From: Panacagrimonas sp052387335
Lineage (GTDB): Bacteria; Pseudomonadota; Gammaproteobacteria; Nevskiales; Nevskiaceae
Assembly: GCA_052387335.1 (NCBI GenBank)
Contig: JBQTJH010000040.1
Coordinates: 1-22,323, forward strand
DNA: 22,323 bases
Reading direction: 5' to 3'
Part shown: one piece after another, positions 1 to 7,348 of the stretch
How the letters are laid out: every line of letters begins with the position of its first letter
How positions within the stretch are numbered: the first letter of the stretch is position 1
Made by a program: the position numbers and the translations under genes
The notes under the pieces: model-generated
Seen by the model: the letters and a program-made list of their open reading frames with translations, nothing else
The model's database searches: none
Told to the model about the DNA's origin: nothing

Positions 1-1035
1 CAGGGTGTGCATCACCTCGTAGATGGACTCGGAAACAAACGTGGTGGTGTCGAAGGGAATCGACCACTCGATTCCCGCCGGGAAGGTCTTGGATAGCTCC
101 TTGAGCGCATCCTCCACGCCGTGCTTCACATCCAGCGCATTGGCATCGGGCAACTGGTAGATGCCGATGCCGGCAGAGGGCTCGCCGTTGAGCGTGTTGG
201 AGCGCGTGTAATCGGTGGCGGCCAGCTCCACGCGGGCGATGTCCTTGAGTTGCACCAGCGCGCCATCGGATTGCGCACGCACCACCACGTTCTCGTACTC
301 CGCCACGCTGCCCAGGCGACCACGCACATAGACGGCGTATTGTTTTTCCTGCCCTCGCGGCGCGGGCTCGGCACCGACCGTACCCGCTGGCGCCGCCACG
401 TTCTGTTCGTTGAGCACGCTGGCGATGTCCTGCGTGGTCACGCCCAGCCGCGCCATTTTTTCCGGGTCCAGCCAGATACGCATGCCGTAGTCGCGCGCAC
501 CAAACACGATCACCTGCCCGACGCCGGGCACGCGCGCAATCGCGTCGTAGACGTTGAGCGTGGCGAAGTTGCTCAGGAACAGATAGTCGTAGCGCGGATC
601 GGTGGCGCGCAGTGCCAGCAGCATCAGAATCTGCGGCTGACGCTTGGTCACGCTCACACCCTGGCGCACCACTTCCTGCGGCAGCTGTCGCTGCGCAATT
701 GCGACACGGTTCTGCACCTGCACCGCGGCGATGTCCTGATCGGTGCCGATATCGAAGGTGATGGTGAGCGCGTAAGAGCCGTCGTTGCCGCTCTTGGAGC
801 TCATGTACAGCATGTCTTCGACGCCGTTGACCTGCTGCTCGATCGGTGCGGCGACGGACTGTTCGACGGTGGCCGCGTCGGCACCCGGAAAGCTGGTGGA
901 CACGACAATGGACGGCGGCACGATCTGCGGATAGCGCGCCACGGGAAGCTGCGTCAGCGCGATGGCGCCGGCGATGGTGATGAGGATCGAGATGACCGCC
1001 GCGAAGATCGGACGGCCGATGAAGAAATTAACCAT
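1..1035 (-). CDS. RND efflux pump inner-membrane subunit, HAE1/AcrB type (N-terminal 345 residues)
   Basis: Proton-driven inner-membrane pump of the hydrophobe/amphiphile exporter family. It would capture drugs or solvents in the periplasm and pass them through the adaptor to an outer-membrane channel. Reading the minus strand from ATG 1035 gives MVNFFIGRPIFAAVISILIT, the classic first transmembrane helix. It is followed by PN1/PN2 porter sequence with family signatures such as GADAATVEQSVAAPIEQQVN, VQVQNR and YQLPDANAL. Residues 328-345 (FDTTTFVSESIYEVMHTL) match the stretch before TM2, where the window cuts the gene, so about two thirds of the usual ~1040 residues lie to the left. No clear Shine-Dalgarno precedes the ATG. 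It follows the adaptor gene in the same direction, but 274 bp of repeat sequence separates them. No outer-membrane factor gene is visible. Family assignment is firm; substrate unknown. Confidence 0.95.
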   Translation of the reverse strand, partial: MVNFFIGRPIFAAVISILITIAGAIALTQLPVARYPQIVPPSIVVSTSFPGADAATVEQSVAAPIEQQVNGVEDMLYMSSKSGNDGSYALTITFDIGTDQDIAAVQVQNRVAIAQRQLPQEVVRQGVSVTKRQPQILMLLALRATDPRYDYLFLSNFATLNVYDAIARVPGVGQVIVFGARDYGMRIWLDPEKMARLGVTTQDIASVLNEQNVAAPAGTVGAEPAPRGQEKQYAVYVRGRLGSVAEYENVVVRAQSDGALVQLKDIARVELAATDYTRSNTLNGEPSAGIGIYQLPDANALDVKHGVEDALKELSKTFPAGIEWSIPFDTTTFVSESIYEVMHTL

Positions 1036-1042
1036 GTGGGAT

Positions 1043-1312
1043 TAGGGCCTGTTAACCATCATTTGATCACTGCGGCCGCGTCTGTTTTGCCCCAGCGCAA
1101 GGAAGGAGGAGCGTGATGTGTTGGACATACATGAGCGACGACAGACGCAGCGATGGGACAAAACAGGCCGGCCCCGAAGGGTTGCCCTCTGATTTTCCGC
1201 CATGCCGCGTTGCTCCCTCCTCATTTGCAATAAGCAAACCTCGTCGGTCGCGCCTTGCCTGGCGAAAAATCAGGGGGCAACGCAGCGACCAAATGATAGT
1301 TAACAGGCCCTA
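1043..1312. repeat. Cloverleaf-like structured repeat, copy 1 (TA-flanked, MITE-like)
   Basis: 270-bp element filling the gap between the adaptor and pump genes. Its ends are a perfect 14-bp inverted repeat, TAGGGCCTGTTAAC (1043-1056 and 1299-1312), extending to a 32-bp stem (1043-1074 with 1281-1312) with 29 pairs. Inside are two arms. Arm 1 pairs 1082-1094 with 1154-1166 (12 of 13) and is tipped by ATGTGT-TGGAC-ATACAT (1116-1132). Arm 2 pairs 1189-1202 with 1260-1273 (13 of 14) and is tipped by TTTGC-AATAA-GCAAA (1224-1238). A second copy lies at 11665-11985. The elements begin GGGCCTG and are flanked by TA, which fits a TA target duplication, but TAGGG at both ends would equally result from symmetric ends. 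No transposase is encoded. I do not recognise a named family. Confidence 0.85.
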
Positions 1313-2431
1313 GGCGCCCGGTGCGTCAGCGGTCTGCGGCGCAACCAGCAGGCCCGGCTTCATCTTCTGCACACCCTCAATCACCACCCGCTCACCGGCC
1401 TTCAGGCCTTCCTGCACCAGCCAATCGGACCCGATGCGCGTGCCCAGGCGCAGGTCACGACTCTGCGCCTTGTTGTCGGCGTCGATCACCCACACCGAGG
1501 TCTTGCCCTGCAGCTCCTGCACCGCGCGCTGAGGAATCAGCAGGGCATCGGCGACGCGATTGGTTTCCACCACCACGCGAGCGAACTGACCGTCCAGCAA
1601 TTCGCCCTGGGCATTGTCCACGCGCAACCGCACCGGCAAGGTGCCGGTGTTCTGATCCACCGCCGCCTCAATGAAGTTCAGCCGCGCCGGATGCGGATAC
1701 TCGGCACCGTCGGCCAGGATCAAGCGAAACGCCAGATCCGGATTGGGTTTCTCGCGGGTGAAGCCGAAGCGGTGCTGCAGCTCCAGCATGCGCCGCTCGC
1801 TGATGCTGAAGTTCACGTACATCGGGTCGGTGTCGTACACCGTGGTCAACAAGGTCGTATACGCCGTGACCAGTCCGCCGACCCGCAACTGCGCGCGACC
1901 GACAATGCCGTCGATCGGCGAGGTCACGGTGGTGTAATCCAGGTTCAGTTCAGCGGTCTTGAGCGCGGCCTGCGCCGAGTCCACCGACGCGCGCGCAGCG
2001 GCACGCCGCGCCGTCACGGCGTCGACTTCCTGCTGGCTCACGGCATTGAGTTTGGCCAGCGGCGCCACGCGTTCGTAGTCGCGCTCGGCCTGCTCCATCG
2101 CCGCCTGCGCCTGCGCCACTGCCGCGCGTGCCTCGGAACGCGCGGCCAGATAGGGCTGCGAGTCGATCACGAACAAGACCTGGCCCTTCTTCACGAACGC
2201 GCCTTCCATGGCGTCCTGCTTGTCCAGCAGACCGCCGACTCTTGGACGGATCTCCACGGTGTTGAAGGCCTCGGTCTCGGCCACGTATTCCACCGTGATG
2301 CTGGCCTCGCGCGGCTGCAGGACCTGCACCATGACCTCCGGTGGCGGCGACGCGGCAGGCGCCGTGGAGTCGGAACAACCCGCCAGCAGCGACAACACGC
2401 AGGCGGCAGCGAAAGGCAGTCGAAGGAACAT
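1310..2431 (-). CDS. RND efflux periplasmic adaptor (membrane fusion protein, MexA/AcrA type)
   Basis: Periplasmic adaptor linking the RND pump to an outer-membrane channel; 373 residues, normal for the family. The N-terminus has a lipoprotein signal with lipobox LAGC and lipidated Cys19, so it is anchored to the inner membrane. Two half-lipoyl segments (about 66-95, GGLLDKQDAMEGAFVKKGQV, and about 165-190, TTVTSPIDGIVGRA) flank an Ala/Gln/Glu-rich coiled-coil hairpin at about 95-160. Beta-barrel and membrane-proximal segments follow (QRAVQELQGKTSVWVID near 300). It is first in the operon, expressed from a promoter at 2458-2487 with an operator-like palindrome in its spacer. The stop TAG at 1312-1310 is made from the end of the repeat; without the repeat the frame would stop at TAA in the same place. 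Family assignment is firm; pump specificity cannot be read. Confidence 0.95.
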   Translation of the reverse strand: MFLRLPFAAACVLSLLAGCSDSTAPAASPPPEVMVQVLQPREASITVEYVAETEAFNTVEIRPRVGGLLDKQDAMEGAFVKKGQVLFVIDSQPYLAARSEARAAVAQAQAAMEQAERDYERVAPLAKLNAVSQQEVDAVTARRAAARASVDSAQAALKTAELNLDYTTVTSPIDGIVGRAQLRVGGLVTAYTTLLTTVYDTDPMYVNFSISERRMLELQHRFGFTREKPNPDLAFRLILADGAEYPHPARLNFIEAAVDQNTGTLPVRLRVDNAQGELLDGQFARVVVETNRVADALLIPQRAVQELQGKTSVWVIDADNKAQSRDLRLGTRIGSDWLVQEGLKAGERVVIEGVQKMKPGLLVAPQTADAPGA

Positions 2432-2457
2432 GATCTGGACCAGCAGAAGGCGGGCAC

Positions 2458-2487
2458 ATTATTGTTAGCATGCTAATATTTCGTCAA
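2458..2487 (-). promoter_or_regulatory. Efflux operon promoter (-35 TTGACG, 18-bp spacer, -10 AATAAT)
   Basis: On the minus strand, TTGACG (2487-2482) is followed after 18 bp by AATAAT (2463-2458); five of six bases match consensus in each. Transcription would start near 2451, leaving a leader of about 20 nt before the adaptor ATG at 2431. The spacer holds the palindrome at 2465-2476, so a bound repressor would block RNA polymerase. This is read from sequence only. Confidence 0.65.
2465..2476. promoter_or_regulatory. Palindromic operator TTAGCATGCTAA, probable MarR-family site
   Basis: Perfect 12-bp palindrome between the divergent adaptor and MarR-type genes, entirely inside the spacer of the efflux promoter. 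Dimeric MarR-family regulators commonly bind AT-flanked palindromes of this kind, and the regulator gene is adjacent, so autoregulation plus pump repression is the simplest reading. It also covers an ATG at 2470, which makes that codon an unlikely start for the regulator. Confidence 0.7.
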
Positions 2488-2508
2488 GCATGTAACGACA
2501 CCAGGCCT

Positions 2509-3033
2509 GTGTATCCATCCCGCGAACAACCCGATTACCGCTTCGCCAACCTGTTGCGGGAGACCTATTGGCTGATGCGCGAGGCCATCGACCTGCGGCT
2601 GGCGCCCATGGGCCTGTCGCACGCGCAGTGGCGACCGCTGATCTGCCTGTATGCGCACGACGGTCCGATGACCCAGACGCAGCTGGCGCGCGCGCTGGGG
2701 CTGGAGTCGCCCACCGTGGTGCGGCTGCTGGATCGGCTGACCGACAAGGACTGGATCGTGCGGCGCAGTTGTCCGCAGGACCGGCGCGCCTACCACGTCA
2801 TGCTCACGCCCAAGGCGCGCAAGCTCTGTGTGGAGATCGACAAGGTCGTGACCCAAGTGCGTCACGCCGGCATGGCGGACGTGGCCGCGGCCGAACTCAG
2901 CGCCGCCATCGGTGTACTCGAGCGCGTTCACCGCCAATTCACCGCGCTGGTGCAGGCTCCGCCACAAGCGCAGCAGACCGAAGGGCCCATCGCACCGCGC
3001 AAGCGGACTCGGAAAGCCAAGCCCATCGAATAG
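2509..3033 (+). CDS. MarR-family transcriptional regulator, likely local repressor of the efflux operon
   Basis: Winged-helix dimeric regulator. Recognisable segments are YRFANLLRETYWLMREAID (dimerisation helix), LSHAQWRPLICLY, then the DNA-binding part MTQTQLARALGLESPTVVRL and wing VRRSCPQDRRAYHVMLTPKA. The C-terminal tail is basic (PRKRTRKAKPIE), perhaps an extra DNA contact. I chose GTG 2509, giving 174 residues. The alternative ATG at 2470 (187 residues) lies in the centre of the operator palindrome and probably upstream of the transcript start; a possible -10 is TAATAT at 2474-2479. Divergent placement from the RND adaptor gene suggests it controls the pump in response to a small ligand. 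opgG begins 66 bp downstream and may or may not share its transcript. Family is firm, start uncertain, target inferred. Confidence 0.9.
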   Translation: MYPSREQPDYRFANLLRETYWLMREAIDLRLAPMGLSHAQWRPLICLYAHDGPMTQTQLARALGLESPTVVRLLDRLTDKDWIVRRSCPQDRRAYHVMLTPKARKLCVEIDKVVTQVRHAGMADVAAAELSAAIGVLERVHRQFTALVQAPPQAQQTEGPIAPRKRTRKAKPIE

Positions 3034-3099
3034 AATGCGCGACCTTGCGGCAGCGCAGGACCGCAGACATTCATAACAAACCGGCCTCAGGACCCCTTC

Positions 3100-4635
3100 A
3101 TGAGCTTTCGTTTGCGCCGCCCCGGCCATTTGATCAGCCCGCTGATCCTGAGCCTGGGCCTGTCCTTCACGGCCCATCCGGCGATGGCCTTCGATCTGGA
3201 CGAGGTGGCAGAGAAGGCTCGGGTGTTGGCGACGACGCCGTACAAGGCGCCCGAAACGCAGATCCCGCGTGAGCTGCTGGACCTGAGTTACGACCAGTAC
3301 CGCGATATCCGCTTCAAGCGCGACCAGGCGATCTGGGGCAAGCGCGATCTGCCGTTCGAGGTCCAGCTGTTCCATGTGGGGCAGTACTTTCGCCACCCGG
3401 TGCGGATCAATCTGCTGGGCGCCGACGGTGTCATCCCGCATCCGTTCAAGTCCAGCCAGTTTCACTACGGCCGGCTCAATCCTCAGCTCAAGCCCGAAAC
3501 CTACGGCGATATCGGCTACGGCGGGCTGCGGGTGCATTTCAATCTGAACCGGCCCGACTACAAGGACGAGGTGCTGGTGTTCCAGGGCGCCAGTTACTTC
3601 CGCGCGCTGGGCCAGCAGCAGCGCTACGGGATTTCTGCGCGTGGCCTGGCGGTGGACACCGGCATGCTCTCGGGCGAGGAGTTTCCGATCTTCACCGAGT
3701 TCTGGGTGGTGTGGCCGCGCAGCAAGGACCAGCATCTGGTGATCTATGCTCTGCTCGACTCGCGCCGCGTCACCGGCGCCTATCGCTTCGAGCTGCGTCC
3801 TGGCGACACCACGACCATGGACGTGCGTTCACGCCTGTACCTGCGCGAGGGCGTGTCCAAGCTGGGCATCGCACCGCTGACCAGCATGTTTTATTTCGGT
3901 GAGAACCAGCGTCCGGCCAACGAGGACTATCGCCCAGAAGTGCATGACTCCGACGGCCTGCTGGTGCACAGCGGCAGCGGCGAGTGGATCTGGCGGCCGC
4001 TGGTCAACCCCAAGCGCCTGACGGTGACTTCGTTCGCCACCACCCATCCCAAGGGCTTCGGCTTGATGCAGCGCGATCGCGACTTCGTCCACTACGAGGA
4101 TCTGGAAGCGCGCTACGAGCTGCGCCCCAGCACCTGGGTGCAACCCAAGGGCGATTGGGGCGCCGGCCGGGTCGAGCTGGTGCTGCTACCGACGCCGGAC
4201 GAAACCAATGACAACGTCGTCGCTTACTGGGTGCCGGATAACCCGCCGCCGCCGGGCCGTCACTACGACCTGGCGTACCGGCTGTCCTGGCAGATGAAAC
4301 AGGAAGCGCGTCCGCCGCATGGCTGGACGGTGCAGTCGCGTCGCGGCCAGGGCTGGTTTCGCGAGCCGGATGATTCGATCCGCATGATCGTTGACTTCGA
4401 CGGCCCTAAATTGCGCGAACTGCCGGAGGATGCACGCGTGCTGGGCGCCATGTGGCTAGGCGACAACGGCGAGTTGATCGAACGCCAGGCGTATCGCAAC
4501 GAGGTCACCGGCGGCTGGCGGCTGGCGTTTCGCTTCCGCCGTCTGGACGCCGACAAACCGGTGGAGATGCGCGCCTTCCTCAAGAACGACCAGGACGTGC
4601 TGACCGAAACCTGGAGCTACCTGCTTCCCCCGTGA
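3100..4635 (+). CDS. opgG: Glucans biosynthesis protein G (periplasmic)
   Basis: Periplasmic protein for osmoregulated periplasmic glucan (OPG/MDO) synthesis, acting on the beta-1,2 glucan backbone delivered by OpgH. It has 511 residues, close to the family norm. A Sec signal runs to about residue 30 (MSFRLRRPGH...AHPAMA, cut before FDLDEV). Family sequence follows: LLDLSYDQYRDIRFK, FEVQLFHVGQYF, FQGASYFRALGQ, YGISARGLAVDT, GEEFPIFTEFWV, SMFYFGENQ, HDSDGLLVHSG and WIWRPLVNP. An AGGA precedes ATG 3100 by 6 nt. Its TGA stop overlaps the GTG start of opgH, so the two are translationally coupled. A possible -10, TAGAAT (3031-3036), overlaps the marR stop but has no convincing -35. OpgG and OpgD are homologous; pairing with opgH favours OpgG. 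Firm. Confidence 0.96.
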   Translation: MSFRLRRPGHLISPLILSLGLSFTAHPAMAFDLDEVAEKARVLATTPYKAPETQIPRELLDLSYDQYRDIRFKRDQAIWGKRDLPFEVQLFHVGQYFRHPVRINLLGADGVIPHPFKSSQFHYGRLNPQLKPETYGDIGYGGLRVHFNLNRPDYKDEVLVFQGASYFRALGQQQRYGISARGLAVDTGMLSGEEFPIFTEFWVVWPRSKDQHLVIYALLDSRRVTGAYRFELRPGDTTTMDVRSRLYLREGVSKLGIAPLTSMFYFGENQRPANEDYRPEVHDSDGLLVHSGSGEWIWRPLVNPKRLTVTSFATTHPKGFGLMQRDRDFVHYEDLEARYELRPSTWVQPKGDWGAGRVELVLLPTPDETNDNVVAYWVPDNPPPPGRHYDLAYRLSWQMKQEARPPHGWTVQSRRGQGWFREPDDSIRMIVDFDGPKLRELPEDARVLGAMWLGDNGELIERQAYRNEVTGGWRLAFRFRRLDADKPVEMRAFLKNDQDVLTETWSYLLPP

Positions 4636-7154
4636 ACCAGGACAGGCCCGTCAGCTTCGCAGCCGAGCAGGCGTCGGATCGCATCGCGGCGTATCTGGAT
4701 CAGCTGCCGCTGGGCGCCGAACAGCGCGCGCAGCTTGAATCCCGCGTGACGGAACAAGAGCCGCTCGCGCGCCTTCATCAGATCCACCAGACCCTGCAGT
4801 CGGACGATGCGGCGGCGCTGTCCTCGCCGCTGCTCGGCAGCGTCGCGCAACGCCTGAAACTGGCCTGGCAGCACCGACCGCTGCGGGGCGATGTGGAACT
4901 GGACCTGGCCCTGCAGAGTGATCGACGTGGTCATGCGCGACTGGTTGCAACGCCACCGCTGGCGCGCGCCTCGATGACAGCGCTGCCCTGGGACACCAAC
5001 CTGATCGCGCGCATCGCGCGCGGACTGCGCGCGCGCTGGTTTGGTTTGCGCGGACGCATGAGCAGCCGTCATGACGACGGCCTGCCCGACACCGCCGTAC
5101 CCGACGCCGACCGCGAGGTGCACTGGCTGGGCGCGGCGCGCCTGCGTCGTCTGGTGCTGGTCGCGCTGGTGCTCGGTCAGACCTGGCTGGCCGCCTACTT
5201 CATGACGGCGATCCTCCCCTACCACGGTAGTCACTGGCTGGAGATGCTGATCCTGGCGCTGTACTCGATCCTGTTTGCCTGGGTCGGCATGGGCTTCTGG
5301 ACCGCACTGATGGGGTTCTGGGTGCTGGCACGCGGTAAGGATCGCTTCTCGATCTCCGCCACCGCCGCGCCCGATCTGGAGATTTCCGACGAGGCCCGTA
5401 CCGCCATCCTGGTGCCAATCTGCAACGAAGACGTAGCACGCGTGTTTGCCGGCATCCGCAGCACCTACGACTCGCTGGCACGTACCGGCGAGCGCGACCA
5501 CTTCGACTTCTACATCCTCAGCGACACCAGCGACGCCGACACGCGCGTGGCCGAGGTCGAGGCCTGGCTGAAGCTGTGCCGCGAGGTCAAGGGCTTCACT
5601 CATATCTTTTACCGACGTCGCACCAACCGCATCCGCCGAAAGTCCGGCAACGTCGCCGACTGGTGCCGGCGCTGGGGCAGCAAGTACCGCTACATGATCG
5701 TGCTCGACGCCGACAGCGTCATGAGCGGCGCCTGCCTCAAGCGTCTGGTGCAGTTGATGGAGGCCAATCCCAAGGCGGGCATCATCCAGACCGCGCCGCG
5801 CGCGGCCGGTCGCGACACCTTGTACGCGCGTATCCAGCAGATGGCGACGCGCGTGTACGGCCCGCTATTTACCGCCGGCCTGCACTACTGGCAGCTGGGT
5901 GAGAGTCACTACTGGGGACACAACGCCGTTCTGCGCGTGGCGCCGTTCATGCGGCATTGCGCGCTGGGCAAGATCGAGGGCAAGGGGCCGCTTGCGGGCG
6001 AAATCCTCAGTCACGATTTTGTCGAGGCGGCGCTCATGCGTAGCCATGGCTGGAGCGTGTGGATCGCCTACGACCTGCCGGGCTCTTACGAGGAGATGCC
6101 GCCTTCCCTGCTGGACGAGTTGAAGCGGGATCGCCGCTGGTGCCAGGGCAATCTGCAGAACTTCCAGCTGTTCACGGCCAAGGGGCTGCATCCGGCGCAT
6201 CGCGCGGTGTTCATGACCGGCGTCATGGCCTATCTGTCGGCACCGCTGTGGTTCCTGTTTCTGGTGCTGTCCACGGCACTGCTGGCAATGAACGTGATGG
6301 CCGAGCCGGTGTATTTCCGCGAGCCGTATCAGCTGTTCCCGCTGTGGCCGGAGTGGCATCCGGAGTGGGCCATCCGCCTGTTCGGCGCCACCGCAACCTT
6401 GTTGTTCCTGCCCAAATTCCTGGCCGCGATGCTGCTGCTGATCCGACCACAGGAACTGCGCGGATTCGGTGGACCGCTGCGCATGCTGGGCAGCGTAGCG
6501 CTAGAAACCCTGTTCTCTGCACTGCTCGCGCCGGTACGCATGCTGTTTCACACCAAGTTCGTGGTCGGGGCGCTGCTGGGCTGGAAGCTGGTGTGGAAAT
6601 CACCGCCGCGTGGCGACAACGAAACCCGCTGGCGTGAGGCACTTGAAAAGCACGGTGGCGGCACCCTGCTGGGCCTGCTCTGGGCCGGCGGCGTGTACTG
6701 GCTGGATCCCGGCTTCTTGTGGTGGCTGCTGCCCGTGGTCGGCAGCCTGATCCTCTCCATTCCCTTGTCCGTGTGGTCTTCGCGTGTGCGCCTGGGCCGC
6801 ACCTTCCGCGAGCGACGCCTGTTCCTGATTCCGGAAGAGTCCATTCCGCCGCGCGAGCTGCGCTGGTTATGGATGGCGGTGCGCAAGGTGCGTGGGCCGC
6901 TCGCAGATTTTCGACGCGCCGCGGTAGACCCGGTGACCAACGCCATGATGTGCGCCGCCGGCATTCCGCGCCTGCGCAGACCCGCGGCCTTGATGGAACA
7001 GCGCGATCAATTGATTGAACGCGCACTCAGCGAAGGCCCTGATGCCCTGGGTGACGTACCGCGCAATGTGCTGTTGCACGACCCCATGCTGCTCAGCCGT
7101 TTGCACGCGCGTATCTGGACCGCACCGCGCGTACATCCGAGCTGGTTTGCTTAG
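4632..7154 (+). CDS. opgH: Glucans biosynthesis glucosyltransferase H
   Basis: Inner-membrane GT2 glucosyltransferase that polymerises and exports the beta-glucan backbone from UDP-glucose. I start it at GTG 4632, inside the GTGA overlap with opgG, giving 840 residues (E. coli OpgH 847). No Shine-Dalgarno is seen, as expected for coupling. Residues 1-170 are a cytoplasmic N-terminal region, followed by helices at about 174-195 and 203-232. The glycosyltransferase domain has ILVPICNED (259-267), DAD (359-361), SHDF (460-463) and RDRRWCQGN (499-507, the QxxRW-type motif with R for Q). Several helices follow between about 530 and 760, and the C-terminal tail is cytoplasmic. The 3' end is followed by the inverted repeat at 7185-7265. 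Firm. Confidence 0.96.
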   Translation: MNQDRPVSFAAEQASDRIAAYLDQLPLGAEQRAQLESRVTEQEPLARLHQIHQTLQSDDAAALSSPLLGSVAQRLKLAWQHRPLRGDVELDLALQSDRRGHARLVATPPLARASMTALPWDTNLIARIARGLRARWFGLRGRMSSRHDDGLPDTAVPDADREVHWLGAARLRRLVLVALVLGQTWLAAYFMTAILPYHGSHWLEMLILALYSILFAWVGMGFWTALMGFWVLARGKDRFSISATAAPDLEISDEARTAILVPICNEDVARVFAGIRSTYDSLARTGERDHFDFYILSDTSDADTRVAEVEAWLKLCREVKGFTHIFYRRRTNRIRRKSGNVADWCRRWGSKYRYMIVLDADSVMSGACLKRLVQLMEANPKAGIIQTAPRAAGRDTLYARIQQMATRVYGPLFTAGLHYWQLGESHYWGHNAVLRVAPFMRHCALGKIEGKGPLAGEILSHDFVEAALMRSHGWSVWIAYDLPGSYEEMPPSLLDELKRDRRWCQGNLQNFQLFTAKGLHPAHRAVFMTGVMAYLSAPLWFLFLVLSTALLAMNVMAEPVYFREPYQLFPLWPEWHPEWAIRLFGATATLLFLPKFLAAMLLLIRPQELRGFGGPLRMLGSVALETLFSALLAPVRMLFHTKFVVGALLGWKLVWKSPPRGDNETRWREALEKHGGGTLLGLLWAGGVYWLDPGFLWWLLPVVGSLILSIPLSVWSSRVRLGRTFRERRLFLIPEESIPPRELRWLWMAVRKVRGPLADFRRAAVDPVTNAMMCAAGIPRLRRPAALMEQRDQLIERALSEGPDALGDVPRNVLLHDPMLLSRLHARIWTAPRVHPSWFA

Positions 7155-7184
7155 CGGCGAGTCGAAGGCGGCCAAAGAAAAACG

Positions 7185-7265
7185 GCCACGGATTTCGCGA
7201 ATGAACGCGGATAAATCCTGATTGCGCCATCGCAGTTATCCGCGTTCATTCGCGTGATCCGTGGC
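7185..7265. repeat. Inverted repeat with 30-bp arms after opgH
   Basis: The left arm 7185-7214 and right arm 7236-7265 match at 28 of 30 positions, separated by a 21-nt loop. Each arm is built from related units of 9-10 bp (CACGGATTT, CGCGAATGAA, CGCGGATAAA). A degenerate relative, CCACGGATTCGC, follows at 7330-7341. As RNA it would form a very stable hairpin at the 3' end of the opgGH transcript, where it could stabilise or end the message; no T-tract follows, so it is not a canonical terminator. Similar dispersed palindromes occur in many proteobacterial genomes; I cannot name this one. Confidence 0.85.
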
Positions 7266-7348
7266 AAAAATACTTCTCCGGTTCAGCCCATGTGGCTCGT
7301 AAGCGGGTTCGCAATCAGCCCACAAGAACCACGGATTCGCAGCCGTCC

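Noticed and set aside
121..1116. 331-codon plus-strand open frame opposite the RND pump gene
   Set aside because: It is antisense to clear AcrB-type sequence, its product has the His/Arg/Gly/Asp-rich composition of GC-rich shadow frames, and it runs into the repeat.
1042..1313. Small open frames inside repeat copy 1 (both strands), ending in ...VNRP
   Set aside because: They follow the repeat ends (TAGGGCCTGTTAAC read as VNRP-stop) and recur in copy 2 with unrelated internal sequence; pairing, not coding, is conserved.
2470..2508. ATG 2470 as start of the MarR-type gene
   Set aside because: It is the centre of the operator palindrome, lacks a ribosome-binding site and probably precedes the transcript start. 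Kept as an alternative only.
2473..3735. 420-codon minus-strand open frame across marR and opgG
   Set aside because: It covers two genes with strong family matches on the other strand and shows no recognisable domain.
4617..5603. 328-codon minus-strand open frame opposite opgH
   Set aside because: Antisense shadow of the glucosyltransferase; no motif.
7185..7265. Canonical terminator for opgGH
   Set aside because: The stem is strong but followed by an A-run rather than a T-run on the transcribed strand, so it is listed as a repeat.
7266..7348. Possible hairpin between the opgH repeat and the Pho-like array (TGTGGCT...AGCCCACA)
   Set aside because: Short, bulged stem with no conserved context; not distinguishable from chance.
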